NCBI GenBank assembly: GCA_018257865.1
Contig: JAEUBA010000003.1
Location: 372,001-436,000, forward strand
Reading direction: 5' to 3'
DNA from: Stereocaulon alpinum
Lineage: Eukaryota > Ascomycota > Lecanoromycetes > Lecanorales > Stereocaulaceae
Length of the DNA stretch: 64,000 nt
How positions within the stretch are numbered: the stretch's first letter is position 1; each line of letters opens with the position of its first letter. The position numbers were made by a program, and so were the translations under genes. The notes beneath the pieces are model-generated. The model saw only the letters and a list, made by a program, of their open reading frames with translations, was not told where the DNA came from and did not search any database. Below are positions 11,147-21,326 of this stretch, piece by piece.

Positions 11147-14100
11147 ATGCCCGTGACAGCCGCTAAGCGTAAGAAGAGCGCAGAAATGCCCGACTCCCCT
11201 CCGAAGCGGGCGACGCGTGCCCGCACCAAAGCAACGGACGATCTAGAGACGAAGCCAAAGACAACAAAGATCACCACTCCTTCCACAAAAGCCATCGCTG
11301 GGAAGAAAAAGCCCATTGCGCCACCAAAAGTAAACAAACGCAAGACCAAGACTGAGGATGAAGACGTGGAAATGGTCGAAACCCCAGCGGTAACTGAGCA
11401 GCCCAAGCTTACCAAAGTTGCCATCATAAAGACGAAGAAGGCAATCGCCCCAGCAAAAGCAACCAAACGCAAGACTAGGGCTGATGATGAAGCGGCTGAG
11501 GCGGCTGAAGAAGTGGCTGCCGTTGAAGAGGAGGTGGCTGTCCAGCAGCCGAAAGCGGAGCCCGTCAAGGCGAATGGGCGACAGAAGAAGGCTGTTGCAG
11601 CGGAAAAAGAGCCAAATCCAGTCTCAGACGTGCCAAAGCCTAGAGTTCGCCAATCCAAGGCAATCACTGTCGCAGACACTAAGGCAGCTGCTCCCAAACC
11701 AACGAGAGGTCGGCCAAAGAAGGAAGTAGTTACAGTTCCAACAGCACCAGAAGTGGAGGAGCAGACAGAAGAGATGGAGCCTAAGCCAGTGAAGAAGACC
11801 ACGCGCGGACGTACAGCACTTACCACATCGAAAAATGCCACTGCTACCGTCTCGAAATCTACAGCGGCAGCTACTAAGAAGACGGTGAAGTTTCAAGAGG
11901 AGGAGCCAGATAAGGAGAACATTCCCATCGAACAACCTGCACCCAAGAAATCTGCTATGAAGCCGACAGGAATGAAGGCAAAGCCGGTCCGTAAACCAGC
12001 TGCAACGCGAGGATCCACTCGCGGTAGGAAGGTTGCCCAGCAAGATACGCAGGATACCGATACCGCAATTAAAAGAGATTCAATGCCTCTCTCTCCGAAG
12101 AAGGTGGGCCAAGTCGCCAAGTCCGACCCTATCAGTTCTGAGGACGAGCTTTCTGGCAAGAAAACACCTATCAGGGCTCTCAGCAGGTCGCCAACCAAAC
12201 GACCAATGAGCCCGATCAAAGACATCGGCAGCGTCTCGAAACTGAACTTCAACCAGCAGACAGCCCCATTGTCACCTGCGAAGACGATGCCTTCGAGCAT
12301 CCTGGCAAGCCCACCTCGAAGAATCCCACCATCGCCATTCAAGGACGCCCTTAAGAGCTCACCAAAGAAGCTCGACCTGGGAGACAGCACAGCGCAGCCC
12401 GTACTCCTGTCTTCACGAACCCCGGCGAAAGCTTCGCTACTACAAGAATCACCGAGGAGGGGAAATTTAGAAAGTGCTTTCAAGCCTATTTTAGCCTCCT
12501 CACAGACGCCATTCAAAGCTTCACTCCTTCAGTCCCCTGCTCGGCGACCAACAGCTTCACTCAAGAAAGTCAGCGTCTTTGCATCGCCTCAAAAAGCTAG
12601 TAAAACTACCGATGTTCTCAAACCCGTAGCCACGATAGAGCAAACCCCAATATCCGATCTTGTTTCTCGTGGAGAAGAGAAAGAAAATACTATCGTTACA
12701 GATGACGTTCAATCGCATGAGCATACGAGCGCAAAGAGGCTGGATACAAATCATGGAACTACAACGTGGGAACCGGTTTCAGCTAATGAACCAGCAATTT
12801 TCCATGTTGACACTGCGGAGAACGTTTCAGACTCACTCGGACAAGAGGACGGCATTACAAACGGCTCAGCTCCAGAAAATCGTCCAAAGTTGAAGACCCC
12901 CGCATTCTCGTTCTTTTCTTCGGCATTTAGACGGATCTCGATAGAGTCTGAAGGCTCCGAAGATGAGCTCGCCTCTCCCCAAAAGGGATATGAAGTCTCA
13001 CCTGCGAGAACGTTTGGGGCTTCCGTCAAGGACTCTAGAACGCCATTTGTGATGCCAGACCCGCGAGAACCTTCCAACTCCGATGTGTCATTCACTCCAT
13101 TAGCAGAAAAACTAAGCTCATGGACTGCATCTAGCCCCAACGAACAGAATGGTGTCAACCGGTCACGCCAAGCCCGAGGAGTGTTCTCTATCGGGGGTGT
13201 AGACACGATAGGTTCTATGGATCAGGTGTTTTCTGAGGTACCAGCCATGACCCCTGCTAAATCATCATTCTTTGACGACGAAATGGCTGTCCGTAACGAA
13301 CAAGAGGATCAGACTGTTGACGAACCAGTAATGGAACAGGGACAAGATCTTGCCACCTTCCAAGTGAGCCTGGACTCGCAGGCATCAGATGAGTATGGCG
13401 ACGAAAATGCGGCACCAACTGATGCTGAGATGCTCAGGGAAGAGCAGGATGCTCAAGATCCCACATTGACTTGTACGCCTGCGAAAGTCTTCACACCGGC
13501 AAGAGCCGTCACGCAAATGCCCCGAGAGTTTCACACTGTATCGAAAGTACCTTTGCGAGCTCCCGCCGAGGACTCTCTTCTCAAAGTGCCCCGCCAACGT
13601 AGCCGATCTTTTGGTGGGCCATTAGCTGTCGTCAAGCCTTTAGCGGTATTAGAAGATCCAGAAGACCAAGAGATGCTTGATACTCAACCAGCAACCCCTG
13701 TGTTGAGGGCGAAAATTGTACCACAAACCCCGAGCAGCAGTATGAAGTTGGACGTTGAAACACCTGGACGCACCGTTCGCAAGGGTGTTGTGCCAGGTGC
13801 TCTCAAGGGAGCTGTGGTCTACGTCGATGTGCACACAACCGAAGGTGCAGATGCGAGCGGCATCTTCGTTGATCTCCTGACCCAAATGGGCGCACGTTGT
13901 GTTAAGCAATGGCCGTGGAACCCACGTGCAAGCATAGCCAGTCCTCCTAGTGAGGGTGGTTCTCCACAGGTCTCGTCGCCAGAAGTTTTCGTCAATAAAG
14001 TGGGGATCACGCACGTTGTATACAAGGATGGAGGTAAGCGAACCTTGGAGAAGGTTCGTGCTAGCAACGGCATAGCCCTCTGCGTTGGGGTTGGTTGGGT

Positions 14101-14727
14101 TCTAGAGTGAGTCACTTTCCGGAGAATTAGGTCCCCCATTTGTACTTGCTAAGCTCTTCACTTAGTTGCGAACGAGAAGACAAGTGGCTTGACGAGGCAG
14201 ACTACGCTATCGACACATCCGTTGTCCCCCGTGGAGGTAGTCGCCGCCGCAAATCGATGGAGCCCCGAGCACTGGCCAACCTAAACGGCAATCTAGTTCC
14301 AGCATCCAATGAGACACCTGCCAAGTCTATGGTGTCACCAACCAAGGAATTTCTCACATTCAACACGCCGGCTTCGCGACGCGAGACATTCATCATCGAG
14401 CCGCAACAGCCGTATGATGAGGCGTCGGACGACCCAGCGCTGGGACCGTCCACCCCTCGAGTGACTTTTGCGGATGACAACATGCTGGAGGATGGATCTG
14501 CTTGGGGTTCTCCCACTACTCCGTACTATCTTAGCAAGGGTGCAGCGTTGGTGCAACGCACTTGTCCTCCTAAGCAGATAGGTGGCCTTTTCCCAGTTAC
14601 AGGAGAGGTTGACGACCAGCCTGATGAGACAATTAGACGACGATTGCTTGAGGCGCGGAGGAAGAGTTTGCAATTTCAGTCAAGGATCAAGAGCCCACTA
14701 GGGAGGACCGTGAGCTATGGAAAGTAA
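11147..14727 (+). CDS. Microcephalin-like BRCT domain protein
   Basis: Large, probably nuclear protein of 1173 aa. Two exons: 11147-14106 and 14166-14727. The 59-nt intron (GTGAGT..TTCACTTAG, branch TGCTAAG) falls inside the BRCT domain and restores VGWVLDCEREDKWLDE. Residues 1-880 are low complexity: Lys/Pro/Ala-rich basic repeats (GRPKK, TRGRT), a KKTVKFQEEEPDKENI segment, and many SP/TP sites (SPKK, SPTK, TPAK), suggesting CDK-type phosphorylation. The single BRCT domain (about 884-1000) reads GAVVYVDVHTTEGADASG..FVDLLTQMGARCVKQW..THVVYKDGG. This closely resembles the first BRCT of human MCPH1. The start is the first in-frame ATG. The role is inferred to be chromatin, DNA damage or mitotic entry. 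Confidence 0.85.
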
Positions 14728-15230
14728 GCTATGATACAAAGAGGTCATGAGGGGAAAGGTGTCTTGTTGTGGTGGGTCCCTTTAAGGAATAATGTGTGCT
14801 ATTTGACAATGGGTGGGAAGTTCGGATTATGCCTGGGATGATCTCACATGCAAGCTTGCTGTACATCGTCCGGTGCTGGAGCCCAGTGGCGTTGGCTGGC
14901 TGTCTGTAGTTCATGTCGTTATCGGAATGCAAACACGCTTAAACTTTCCGGAATTGCACTCCACTTTGCATTCTGTCTGCCTGGAATTGTTTGGAGCCCG
15001 GAGAGCATCCTATATTGACAGAAATCTTGCACCACAGTGGCCAGTGGACTGCAGAGTGGCCTAACATGATATTCCGAGAGGCGTCTCCTATCGATTTCAT
15101 GTCGCTGGAGGGTGTACCACATCCGAATCCCGCCTCAGAGCACGCTCAAGAATGCCCCATATCCCCCTAATCCACACTCTTCCATTCTAGTGCCCCAATC
15201 AACCCAGCCCTCGCCCCAAGATCCTCCCCA
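14728..15230. other. Convergent 3' intergenic region
   Basis: Lies between the stop codons of the BRCT gene and the DAHP synthase gene. No gene recognised; presumably both 3' UTRs and polyadenylation regions. Confidence 0.5.
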
Positions 15231-16781
15231 TCACCGCCTCCCCTCCTCCCTATAATGTCCCGCAACCAAAAATGCCAACTCAAGCGCCTGCTTCTCATTA
15301 AGTCGCGGATCACAAAACGTCGTGTAATTCACTCCTAGATCCCCCTCTGTCAATCCCTCGCTCCCACCCACACACTCCGTCACCGCTTCCTCCGTCAGCT
15401 CCAAATGCACGCCGCCGAGGAAACTTCCTTCTTCCTTATGGATCCGCAACGCGCTCCCTACTTCGCTTAAAATACTTGAGAACTGCCGAGTCTTCACACC
15501 GGAAGGTGTGGATTTCGTGTTTCCGTGCATAGGATCGCATTGCCAAACTACGACGTGGCCGGAATCGCGTACTGCGCGGATGTGTGAGGGGAGCAGGGAG
15601 GCGATTTTGTGCTCGCCGTAGCGGGTTATTAGTGTTATCTTTCCGATGGACTTTGTGGGGTTGAGGATGTCGAGGAGGGAGATTAGTTCGGGGGAGGTCA
15701 TTGTTGGGCCTACTTTTATGCCGATGGGGTTTTCGAGACCGCGGAAGTATTCGACGTGGGCGCCGGCTAGTTGGCGGGTGCGGTCGCCGATCCAGAGGAA
15801 GTGGGCGGAGGTGTTGTACCAGCCTTTGTTGTCGGTTGGGGGTGTTGGGTTGGAGTTGGGGTGACCGTTTGGTTGTGGAGATGGTGGGGTTGATGGGTCT
15901 TGGAGGGATGGGTGGGCAGGTGGATGGCGGAGGCGACGGGTGAGGCTTTGTTCGTATTCTAGGAGGAGGCCTTCGTGGCTTGTGTAGAGGTCTACGCTTT
16001 CTAGACCGCTGGAGGGACTGTCGGCGCCTACTGTTTTCATGAAGCGGAGGCTGTCGGTGATGTTGTCGACTATGCGGGTGTATTGGGCTTTTATCTTTTC
16101 GTCTTTGACATGGCCGAGTTCCCATTCTAGAGGGGCATGCAGATCAGCGATACCTGATGCTAACGATGCTCGTATATAGTTTAGAGTTGTAGCAGAGTGG
16201 AAATACGCTGATACTAGTCGTGCTGGGTCCGGCGTTCTCTCCTCCACGTCGTAGCCATTTAGGATGTCTCCTCTAAAAGAAGGGATTTCTCTACCCTCGT
16301 ACATTTCTGTTGGATTTGATCTAGGTTTTGCGTACTGGCCTGCCATTCTTGCTATGCGCACAACAGGCTTATAGGCACCATATATCAGTACCAAGCTCAT
16401 CTGTAGCAGGAGCTTGATCTTCGAATCAATAGCATTATCCTCACAGTAATCGAAAAGCTCAGCACAATCGCCCCCTTGGAGGAGGAAAGCTTTGCCTAAA
16501 GCCACATCTCGCAGACTGTTCCGTAACCTGATAATTTCCGTTGGCGTAACTATTGGTGGAAGGCGTTCGAGCTTTGCAAGAGCTTTGTTGACTGCGGCTC
16601 GGTCATCGTAGACGACATCTTGCTTAATTGGTTTTGTAGTCCAGGACGAAGGCGTCCAATCCGTAGAGCCGTTGTTACTCCTTCGAGTCTCATACACCTT
16701 GAGCTCTGCAGCAGCTTCTCCTCCCTTACTAAGTTTCATCTTTGGAGGCTCTACGGCCCCGTCTAGATTTCTTTCTGCCAT
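15231..16781 (-). CDS. Class II 3-deoxy-D-arabino-heptulosonate 7-phosphate (DAHP) synthase
   Basis: First enzyme of the shikimate pathway: condenses phosphoenolpyruvate with erythrose 4-phosphate to DAHP, feeding aromatic amino acids. Single exon, 516 aa. Class II (plant-type, as in Neurospora aro-8) hallmarks are WTPSSW near the N terminus, LLQGGDCAELF, RIARMAGQYAKPRS, a long ESVDLYTSHEGLLLEYE region, TSAHFLWIGDRTR, ENPIGIKVGPT, WQCDPMHGN and GGVHLELTEEAVTEC. These contribute the metal (Cys, His, Glu, Asp) and substrate ligands. A proline-rich insert lies near residues 300-330. An upstream in-frame TTG at 16799 is not needed; ATG at 16781 is the natural start. The 328-bp promoter shared with the HYPK-like gene holds a TGACTC core (16810-16815, reverse), a possible CPC1/GCN4-type site. 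Confidence 0.95.
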   Translation of the reverse strand: MAERNLDGAVEPPKMKLSKGGEAAAELKVYETRRSNNGSTDWTPSSWTTKPIKQDVVYDDRAAVNKALAKLERLPPIVTPTEIIRLRNSLRDVALGKAFLLQGGDCAELFDYCEDNAIDSKIKLLLQMSLVLIYGAYKPVVRIARMAGQYAKPRSNPTEMYEGREIPSFRGDILNGYDVEERTPDPARLVSAYFHSATTLNYIRASLASGIADLHAPLEWELGHVKDEKIKAQYTRIVDNITDSLRFMKTVGADSPSSGLESVDLYTSHEGLLLEYEQSLTRRLRHPPAHPSLQDPSTPPSPQPNGHPNSNPTPPTDNKGWYNTSAHFLWIGDRTRQLAGAHVEYFRGLENPIGIKVGPTMTSPELISLLDILNPTKSIGKITLITRYGEHKIASLLPSHIRAVRDSGHVVVWQCDPMHGNTKSTPSGVKTRQFSSILSEVGSALRIHKEEGSFLGGVHLELTEEAVTECVGGSEGLTEGDLGVNYTTFCDPRLNEKQALELAFLVAGHYREEGRR

Positions 16782-17109
16782 GACAAGGAATAATATCAAA
16801 GTACGGTAAGAGTCACAACAACATGCTGAAAGGAAATCAAATCATGTTATATGGCATAAGCAAATTAAGGCTCCTTAATCTTCGAAAGACTAGAGAATGA
16901 GCATGTGAGTGTCAACGGAAGATTGACTGGCTAGAATTGAAATGTGGCTAGGTATAATGAGCAGCAAATGGAGAAATTCAAGGGAAAGGCGCTAGTGGGA
17001 GTCCGAGTCCATTCCCCAACACCTTCTCTTCGACCACAACAGACAGCCAGCTACATTTCTACTACATTAGTCTCCTTCATTCAGACTGTACCACTTGCCG
17101 ACCTCGGAA
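16782..17109. promoter_or_regulatory. Divergent promoter, DAHP synthase / HYPK-like gene
   Basis: 328 bp between two divergent start codons. It contains GAGTCA at 16810-16815 (TGACTC on the DAHP synthase strand), the core of the amino-acid-starvation site bound by CPC1/GCN4-family bZIP factors. It is a single half-perfect site, so support is weak. Confidence 0.35.
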
Positions 17110-17535
17110 ATGGCAGAACCGCAACCCTCCTCCGTCCAAGAAGGCATGGATCCCGAAGGACCCCCACCCCCCGCCAGCGCCGAAGACCGCAAAGCTGCCG
17201 CCGCAATGTCCTCCCTCGAAACTCGTGGAGGCGACGAAGAAGCAGAAGCCAAGAAGTCAAACAACAAGCAAATCGACCAGGAAGCTTTAGGCAAGGCGAT
17301 CAGCAGATTAGAGCTGGCGGATAAGGCGGGCAAGGCTGCTCCTGGGGACACAACGAAGAAGGAGAAAGAGAAGGAAGAGCGGGAGAAGAGGGCGAAGGTC
17401 AAGGTGGATCAGGCCGATGTTAGCTTGTTGGTTGAGGAGCTAGATCTGACTAAGGGGAAGGCTATGGAGTTGTTGAAGGCGCATGAAGGGGATGCTGTAA
17501 GGGCGATGAGGGCTTTTGTGACGGCTACGGTGTGA
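17110..17535 (+). CDS. HYPK-like protein, NatA-associated UBA domain protein
   Basis: Small protein of 141 aa, single exon, probably cytosolic and ribosome-associated. Homologues (HYPK / NAC-alpha-like UBA proteins) bind and regulate the N-terminal acetyltransferase NatA. The N-terminal half is acidic and Pro/Ala-rich. A charged helix (KKEKEKEEREKRAKVK) leads into a C-terminal UBA-like three-helix domain, VDQADVSLLVEELDLTKGKA then LLKAHEGDAVRAMRAFV (about 100-140), the NAC/HYPK type. ATG at 17110 is chosen because the frame upstream holds only a TTG (17095). Divergent from DAHP synthase. It is too short and lacks the NAC domain to be the NAC alpha subunit itself. Confidence 0.85.
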   Translation: MAEPQPSSVQEGMDPEGPPPPASAEDRKAAAAMSSLETRGGDEEAEAKKSNNKQIDQEALGKAISRLELADKAGKAAPGDTTKKEKEKEEREKRAKVKVDQADVSLLVEELDLTKGKAMELLKAHEGDAVRAMRAFVTATV

Positions 17536-20500
17536 TGGGGAGGGGCAAAGGGAGGATGGGCAAAGGCAGGCACTCTGGTCCGATACGTGGACCCAATTCC
17601 AAGTTGTGAGAGATTGGCTTCCTGTGTTCCTCGGAAAAGCATCCAAAAGGAGGACGAAGGGATGCGAAGGGAGCTACACAGATTTGAAGGATGGAGAAAC
17701 GCGGCATATTGTGAACTTGAGCCACGAGCTAAGCTGAAGCGTAAGAGGAAGGGACTATGCTAGAATTGAGAGAAGTCGGACAGCAAAAGGCCGTCAATTG
17801 CATCCCTTTCTATCCAATTGAATGGACGATATTGCTACCGTCCAAGGAGATGTCAAGGTCTCATCTGGCGAAGGTACTCTCCAACCTCTTGAACCTCGAA
17901 CAAATAGCCAATATTCACCTGAGGGCACAGATGTCAAAGGTTGAGTTGCACTGTACTTACTAGTATAGCGCTGTTGCAGACGGCTTCAATCACTTACCAC
18001 GAGGGTATGGACAACGGTCTTCAATGACGATTTGGTCGTTGGGTAGCGTCTTGATGACAACGTTGCCAGCGCATTGTTCGTCGAACATTCTCTAATCAGC
18101 CTGCTCCTCTTGTCTAACTAAGAGTCGCAAATACTTGAAGGCCTTGAGTACTTTGTTTGGATCTGTATTCAGTTGCTTGAAGCCAAAAACAGGCCGAGGC
18201 GACCGGAAGCTAATTTCACTTCGGGCGTTCAAGTACAGAGCACGCAATTTGAGCAAGGAGGTACGACATTGTCACGAGCGAGCGTAGTGGCCTGGGGCCC
18301 AAATTCAAGCTGCCAATGCACTGGTGAAAGCGAATCTAGAATTTGACGTATGTCACAGTGTTTTCAATGAGCAAAGTAGTGACTCGAAAGCACAAGGGAG
18401 CTTGTGAAGAATCCATCCTGCTTAGCTAGAAGTGTGAATTCTGTCAATGACAGATACGCTGATGTGGAAACTAGGACATTGTAGGCCCTGGCCCGCTTCT
18501 ATGGCTCTGAACTCTTTACTTTCTTGCGGCTCCAGACACTCCGTCCTTCGTAGGCACTCACAAGCTATACCGAAGCATAAAAAGTGAGTGATCCCATCGA
18601 CTCACTTGCTTACCATCCTAGCTGCACTAGGCTGTTATATCTCTCTTGCCATTCTGCCGTCAGGCGTCCGTGATCAAGCCAAATGACAGCTGCAGCTGTG
18701 TAGCACGAGCTTGACGCAATGTTGGTAGGCCCGTGTAAGTCGACGGGAGAGCCTACGCGCGGTGCTTGGGAAAGTCGACTCATGCTGCCCAGCGGAGCGA
18801 CAGCCAAGTAAACTTCACTCCCTCCAAGTAGTCTGATATCTTGTCGAATGCCTATCACCCATCACTAGCATGTTGCCCCTCTTCTGGTGTAGGTACTGAT
18901 GGTTTCCGCTCCACCCCGAGAAACACATTGCCTAGATCAGGGGATTTCCCCTCCACTAGTACCAATGGTATCTGCTCCTGCCCAAGGAACACTGTGGCTA
19001 GATCAGCATGAGGCACGTGGGTCGACTGCGAGGTTCGTACCTCGTTTGTACAGCACATAGCTTGTAACAACAACAACGGGAAATCCAACCATGATGCCAA
19101 GCCACCTTAAAAGACGTCAGCGATATGGCTCCCATCGTAGTGGACGATCGTATCACCGTCTTGTAATTGTCTTGTAGCTTCCTATTGCTTTGAAGCCTGG
19201 ATTGGAGGTCGTTGTCGGAGTTGGAGATTCGGTAGGGGCATACGGTCTTGCACGGGCCTTCCTGGAGGACGAGGTTTTGCGAGAAGCACGGGGCTGGAGA
19301 GTCGTAGGCATGAGAGGCAGTGCCGACAAGAACTTCTAAGCCTTGAATACAGGACTGCGTCACCGTCGTCGCAGATGTCAAGATTGGTTCTAACAGTAGG
19401 CGGGTAGCTCCCTAAACGCGCGGGCCGTTCGAGCATGGACTCCCGCCCGGAACACCCCCAGCTACAGTACATCTTTCACATGGAATTGAGAACGGCACCG
19501 CATGCAGAACACCTCCGAAAGCAATATGTACAGGGCCTGATAGGGACGAGAACGTGTATGTCATCCAGTCTCCGTGGATTTAGGATAGATTTCACTTTCC
19601 ATACTTTTCTCGTACAGTGTCGTTATCAAACAACGCGAATATCTGCCAAATGTCGTGCATTGGCAGGGTCGAAGGAAATTGCCCCTGCTTTCCTCTTCAC
19701 GACTGTTGACACATGCGAATCGGAAGAGATAGCTACAAAAGGTCTCTAGGTTTCCAGAGACACCCTCAAACATGACATCACCCATCAACCCGTGCGTTTC
19801 TCTGCACGCAGAGCTGTGTTTTTGCTTCTTCCACTTTTGTCTGTATAATTCCGAAAGATGCGCTCACTGCTGTGGGGCTCGCAGGATAAGTTGAATCAAC
19901 CTTGTCCGTTGCTGCCAGGAGGACTACGTACATGCCCTTAACGTGACATCCAGTCACTAGGATCGAAACGATACTGATCATACAGGACAATGACCGCTGT
20001 CAATGATGACTTTCCAGATTTAGAACTACTATATCCGGAATAAGGTCGAGCCGTATTTGCGACAGAGCTTGGATCCATCAATGCTTTGAAACTCGAAGGC
20101 CTGAATGACACGCCCTCAGTACTATGACTACCACTACACGAGCACACAGTACCCAAGTGATGAAGTTCGCATTGTTATGAAGTGCGTCTCCTCCAGCCCA
20201 CCAGTCCTCATTCGGTGCAGCGCGAGAAATTGGAGATAATATTCGGAATTCCTGCTCCTATTGACTTCGGTTGTCCACTCAAAAGAGCTGATACTGACTC
20301 CACAATTACCACAGAGCCGCTCCCGGTGCTCCAATTGCTCAGTGGATACGTCCAAAAGTCATGTTCGTACTCACCTGACTCTCATTAACTTCGGTACACA
20401 TGGCATGTCTCCAAGGGGTGTCTTCAACGAATAATATTGGGGTGAGCTTCTCTATGTAGTGCACTCAGTAACAACATCAACGCTCTTGATACATCAAAAG

Positions 20501-21326
20501 AGCTGGAGCCGGCCACGAATGTCAGTCTAGTAGCAACCGAGAAACGTGCATCCAGCGTTCCCGAAACCGACGGTACACCCACTGTCCCAAAAATTGAGCC
20601 CAGCAACGGCGGATTCAAGATGCGCGTTTATTTTGTGGGCAACACACTGCCAAAGACTGGCAATTTTTCTATTATGATCGGCTTGCTTTTGAACTTAGGG
20701 ATAGAAGTTAGTACTCGCGAGATAACAACATAGCCAGTTGGCGGGATCCAGCGACGCAAGTAAGGGAATATATCAAGATGTTCCAAAACCTGGCTTCACA
20801 TTGCAAGTGAGTCATGTTCTAGCTATGGTAGAGGGCTAAGCCCGCCGCTGTGTCTCGGCTAACACCTTTCGAGAGTTGAGATTCGAGGTCTTTAGAAAGG
20901 GTGATATTGCTGCGCAGGGATGCGTTATCACGCCGGGTGTTGGTAGGCTCTGGTATGCAGAGCAGCGACCATATCCTGGATGTGATGACAGCGAGGAAAT
21001 CATCGCTTACACATAGACTCAATAGAAGAATTAGAAGACGAGTGATTTAACACATCGATGCGTCATATGCTCGTGACCTGCATGTCATCCGAGCAAAGGC
21101 GGAGACGGACACTTCCGCTAATTCCTACATCCACCTTCAATAATATACATCTCTAGTTTGCCTACAGTTGAAGTGTTCACACGTATGAGTGGAGCTCGGA
21201 ACGACCGTTCGTTGCGAACATGCTCTGCGCAATGCGTTGGGTGATAGCTCAATATCTGGCTGCGCTTTTGTAAACTAACCAGTCGCGCTTGGAAGCCCAG
21301 ATCCAGTCTCGGATGCTTCGTCAACG
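17536..21326. other. Gene-poor region (3.8 kb) with two coding-like tracts
   Basis: No confident gene. Two stretches look mildly coding. On the minus strand near 19000-19400 there is a Cys-containing segment followed by a hydrophobic run. On the plus strand at 20473-20733 there is an 86-codon open frame without an ATG at its start. Neither matches a family I recognise. The rest shows only short, unsupported frames. Confidence 0.45.
20473..20733 (+). other. Open coding-like tract, no start codon
   Basis: An 86-codon frame ends at TAG 20731. It runs from an Ala/Glu/Ser-rich part (KELEPATNVSLVATEKRASS) into FKMRVYFVGNTLPKTG and a hydrophobic IMIGLLLNLGIE. It follows a possible acceptor (CAGTAAC) and lacks an ATG near its beginning. 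It could be an internal exon of an undetected gene or a decayed fragment. Function unknown. Confidence 0.2.

Noticed and set aside
11134..11841. 235-codon open frame antisense to the BRCT gene
   Set aside because: Mirror of the Lys/Ala/Pro-rich repeats; low complexity, no motif. The sense frame is clearly the gene.
15436..16125. 229-codon second minus-strand frame within DAHP synthase
   Set aside because: Arg/Pro-rich shadow frame of a strongly conserved enzyme gene.
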